7,775 bases of DNA from the NCBI GenBank assembly GCA_007135635.1, contig SLIO01000365.1, forward strand, positions 1 to 7,775. Direction: 5' to 3'. Origin of the DNA: Methylomicrobium sp. Lineage in GTDB: Bacteria > Pseudomonadota > Gammaproteobacteria > Methylococcales > Methylomonadaceae. The position numbers were made by a program, and so were the translations under genes. Below are positions 6,254 to 7,775 of this stretch, piece after piece. Each line of letters begins with the position of its first letter. The stretch's first letter is position 1. The notes beneath the pieces were generated by a model. It saw nothing but the letters and a program-made list of their open reading frames with translations. It searched no databases and was not told the origin of the DNA.

Positions 6254-6278
6254 AATCCACTCCTACCTTAAATAAAAA

Positions 6279-6716
6279 CTACGCCCGTTCCTTCAAAAAT
6301 ACGCCCTGCACTTGCTCGCCATCCAGTTCCTTCAAGCGCTTCGCTAGCGCCAAAACCTCATCACTAGGTATTTGCCGTAAAACCTCGCCGCTTTTTTGGT
6401 CGACCACGCTAACCACCAGTTGATTGGTAGTCTCATCCACTTTAAATTGCAGATTACGCTGAGCTTCCGCCAATACTTTATTTCCTTGCTCCGCCAACTG
6501 CTTGACATCCTCCAACGAAATCAAATTATCAGTTTGTTTACCTTCAGTTTCTCGCTCTCGGCCCAATGAATCCTTAGTAACTCGTTGAACATTATCTAGC
6601 GGAACCACTTGCTCTGCATGCTTGTTTTTAACAACCTGAAATTTGGCGGCATTGCCGTCGCTTTGTGGTGAAGATGTAAAACCTAGCCTGGTGACATTTG
6701 AAATATCATTATTCAT
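6279..6716 (-). CDS. flaG: FlaG family protein
   Basis: FlaG proteins are small flagellar accessory proteins encoded just upstream of fliD. In Pseudomonas and Campylobacter, loss of FlaG changes filament length, though the mechanism is not settled. The 145-residue product has a polar, low-complexity N-terminal half (about 1-85) and the diagnostic C-terminal FlaG domain: LQFKVDETTNQLVVSVVDQ, then SGEVLRQIPSDEVLALAKRLKEL, which is the family's [D-x-x-(S/T)-G-E-V-(I/L)-R-Q-I-P] signature. The ATG at 6716 is preceded by GAGG (6726-6723) at a six-base spacing. Between it and flagellin 2 lie only 63 bases, which contain a strong stem-loop and no convincing promoter, so it may be transcribed by readthrough from the flagellin. 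Confidence 0.93.
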   Translation of the reverse strand: MNNDISNVTRLGFTSSPQSDGNAAKFQVVKNKHAEQVVPLDNVQRVTKDSLGRERETEGKQTDNLISLEDVKQLAEQGNKVLAEAQRNLQFKVDETTNQLVVSVVDQKSGEVLRQIPSDEVLALAKRLKELDGEQVQGVFLKERA

Positions 6717-6743
6717 AACCCACCTCTAACTCACCCTTATTTT

Positions 6744-6765
6744 GGATGCCCGATAAAGGGCATCC
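6744..6765. other. Perfect 8-bp stem-loop between flagellin 2 and flaG
   Basis: GGATGCCC (6744-6751) and GGGCATCC (6758-6765) form a perfect eight-pair stem with a six-base loop. Reading on the minus strand it sits just after the flagellin 2 stop codon, but it is followed by AAAATAAGG and not a T-run, so it is not a standard intrinsic terminator. It could be a 3' stabilising or processing hairpin that lets abundant flagellin mRNA accumulate over the downstream flaG-fliD message, or a leaky terminator. Confidence 0.5.
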
Positions 6766-6779
6766 GACATCTTACCACT

Positions 6780-7661
6780 TTATCTCAATAAACTAAGCAC
6801 TGTTTGCGGGGCTTGGTTTGCTTGCGACAGCATCGCGACTCCGGCTTGCTGCAGAATTTGGTTTCGACTTAGAGCTGCGGTTTCGGCGGCAAAATCGGCA
6901 TCCATGATCCGCGACCGAGCAGCGCTTTGATTTTCAATCGAAGACTGCAGGTTGCTAATCGTCGTGGTAAAGCGGTTTTGCATCGCACCCAAGGTAGAAC
7001 GAAACGTATCGATTCTGCTTAATGCCCTATCCAAACCATCAATGACCGCTCCGACAGAGCCAGCGGTTATTGCCGTCGCACCTGCACTCGTCCCGGCTGA
7101 ACCGCCAATCACAACAGTCGACAACAGTATGGATCCCAAGCCTGTTGAGGCTGTTGCCGATAGATTATTAACAGTAAGCGAAATCCGGTTATCTGCAGCC
7201 GTATTGGCGCCCACTTGAAAGACTTGCCCGGATAATCCGCCATTCAAAATTTTCTTACCGTTAAATTCGGTATTGGTAATAATTCGGCCGATCTCACTTT
7301 GTAGTTGTTCAAACTCTGTTTGTAACTTGGCTTGGTCACCGGCATTCACTGCACCCGTGTTGGATGATTGCACTGCCAAGTCACGCATCCTCTGCAAGGT
7401 TTCTGTGATTGATCCCATTGCGGCCTCAGCCGTTTGCGCCATTGAAATACCATCATTGGCATTCCTGATAGCAACCGTCATACCTCGAATCTGCGAATTC
7501 ATTTTATTGCCGATCGCCAACCCTGCCGCATCGTCTTTTGCGGAGTTTACGCGCAAACCCGAAGACAACCGCTCCATAGAGGTTCTTAGCGAATTATTGG
7601 TGCTATTTAACATCCGTTGACTATTCAGCGAACCAATGTTTGTGTTAATGACCATTGACAT
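6780..7661 (-). CDS. fliC: Flagellin (copy 2)
   Basis: This is the second filament subunit, 293 residues, heading the flaG-fliD-fliS-fliT cluster. It begins MSMVINTNIGSLNSQRML, carries the same D0/D1 blocks as copy 1 (LSSGLRVNSAKDDAAG, LQRMRDLAVQ, DFAAETAALSRNQILQQAG) and likewise lacks large D2/D3 domains. It differs from copy 1 mainly in residues 18-27, in the central stretch on either side of an invariant 20-residue patch, and in the last ten residues. I use the ATG at 7661, not the in-frame GTG at 7676, because the GGAGGG ribosome site (7674-7669) sits seven bases before this ATG and would be inside the longer reading frame, and because MSMVINTN is the usual flagellin start. Its promoter seems unlike that of copy 1. 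Confidence 0.97.
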   Translation of the reverse strand: MSMVINTNIGSLNSQRMLNSTNNSLRTSMERLSSGLRVNSAKDDAAGLAIGNKMNSQIRGMTVAIRNANDGISMAQTAEAAMGSITETLQRMRDLAVQSSNTGAVNAGDQAKLQTEFEQLQSEIGRIITNTEFNGKKILNGGLSGQVFQVGANTAADNRISLTVNNLSATASTGLGSILLSTVVIGGSAGTSAGATAITAGSVGAVIDGLDRALSRIDTFRSTLGAMQNRFTTTISNLQSSIENQSAARSRIMDADFAAETAALSRNQILQQAGVAMLSQANQAPQTVLSLLR

Positions 7662-7668
7662 AATGTTA

Positions 7669-7674
7669 CCCTCC
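7669..7674 (-). promoter_or_regulatory. Strong ribosome binding site of flagellin 2
   Basis: GGAGGG on the minus strand, seven bases from the ATG at 7661, is a near-consensus Shine-Dalgarno site. It rules against the GTG at 7676 as the start. Unlike the site before flagellin 1, it is not inside a palindrome; a separate 6-bp stem, AACAAT/ATTGTT (7704-7709 with 7719-7724), lies further upstream in the leader. Confidence 0.7.
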
Positions 7675-7751
7675 ACCTCGCTCCAGATGTAATTTCAATC
7701 CGAAACAATGCTATTTTGATTGTTGAAAAGAAGTTTCTAAACTCGCTAGAG

Positions 7752-7759
7752 TTATCGTC
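7752..7759 (-). promoter_or_regulatory. Possible sigma-28 (FliA) -10 box for flagellin 2
   Basis: On the minus strand the bases GACGATAA match the FliA -10 consensus GCCGATAA at seven of eight positions, about 90 bases before the flagellin 2 ATG. The matching -35 (TAAA about 15 bases further upstream) would fall at or beyond the window end and cannot be tested here. FliA control of flagellin is the general rule in Gammaproteobacteria. Confidence 0.35.
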
Positions 7760-7775
7760 AATCAACAAAATTACT

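Noticed and set aside
6749..6757. GCCCGATAAA in the flagellin 2/flaG hairpin as a plus-strand sigma-28 -10 box.
   Set aside because: It would drive transcription antisense to flagellin 2, has an extra base relative to GCCGATAA, and is explained by the perfect stem-loop.
7659..7676. GTG at 7676 as the start of flagellin 2.
   Set aside because: It would translate the Shine-Dalgarno sequence itself and add MEGNI before the standard MSMVINTN start.

Overview
The window is a flagellar filament locus, about 7.8 kb, from what looks like a gammaproteobacterium. The order flagellin, flaG, fliD, fliS, fliT is typical of polarly flagellated Gammaproteobacteria. The moderately AT-rich composition and the large Maf/DUF115 glycosylation protein would fit a type I methanotroph (Methylococcales), but that placement is an impression from gene style and no decisive marker is present.

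Layout. Positions 1-68 are the leader of flagellin 1, with a sigma-54-like promoter and a perfect 10-bp inverted repeat that includes the ribosome binding site. Flagellin 1 (69-953, +) follows. Positions 954-1548 have no large gene but are rich in structure: a weak terminator-like stem, a repeat-like element with 13-nt terminal inverted repeats and three internal stem-loops (1007-1214), a second nested palindromic element (1228-1361), a possible 8-codon leader peptide, and a 41-codon small ORF whose stop overlaps the next start in an ATGA. A long Maf-family flagellin glycosyltransferase with a TPR-like tail occupies 1549-4065 (+). It meets, tail to tail, a minus-strand operon that reads from the right end: flagellin 2 (7661-6780), flaG, fliD, fliS and a fliT-like chaperone, closed by an intrinsic terminator at 4113-4143.

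How the genes work together. The two flagellins are the filament subunits. FliS is their export chaperone, FliD caps the filament, the FliT-like protein is probably the FliD chaperone, FlaG tunes filament length, and Maf probably attaches a nonulosonic acid sugar to Ser/Thr of the flagellin central domain. No sugar biosynthesis genes lie in the window.

The most interesting points are the inverted pair of flagellin genes (with a 44-bp perfect inverted match) bracketing the whole cassette, the mosaic conservation between them, the SD-overlapping palindrome before flagellin 1, the two structured elements before maf, and the small ORF that may couple translation into maf. I saw no wholly new multi-gene system.
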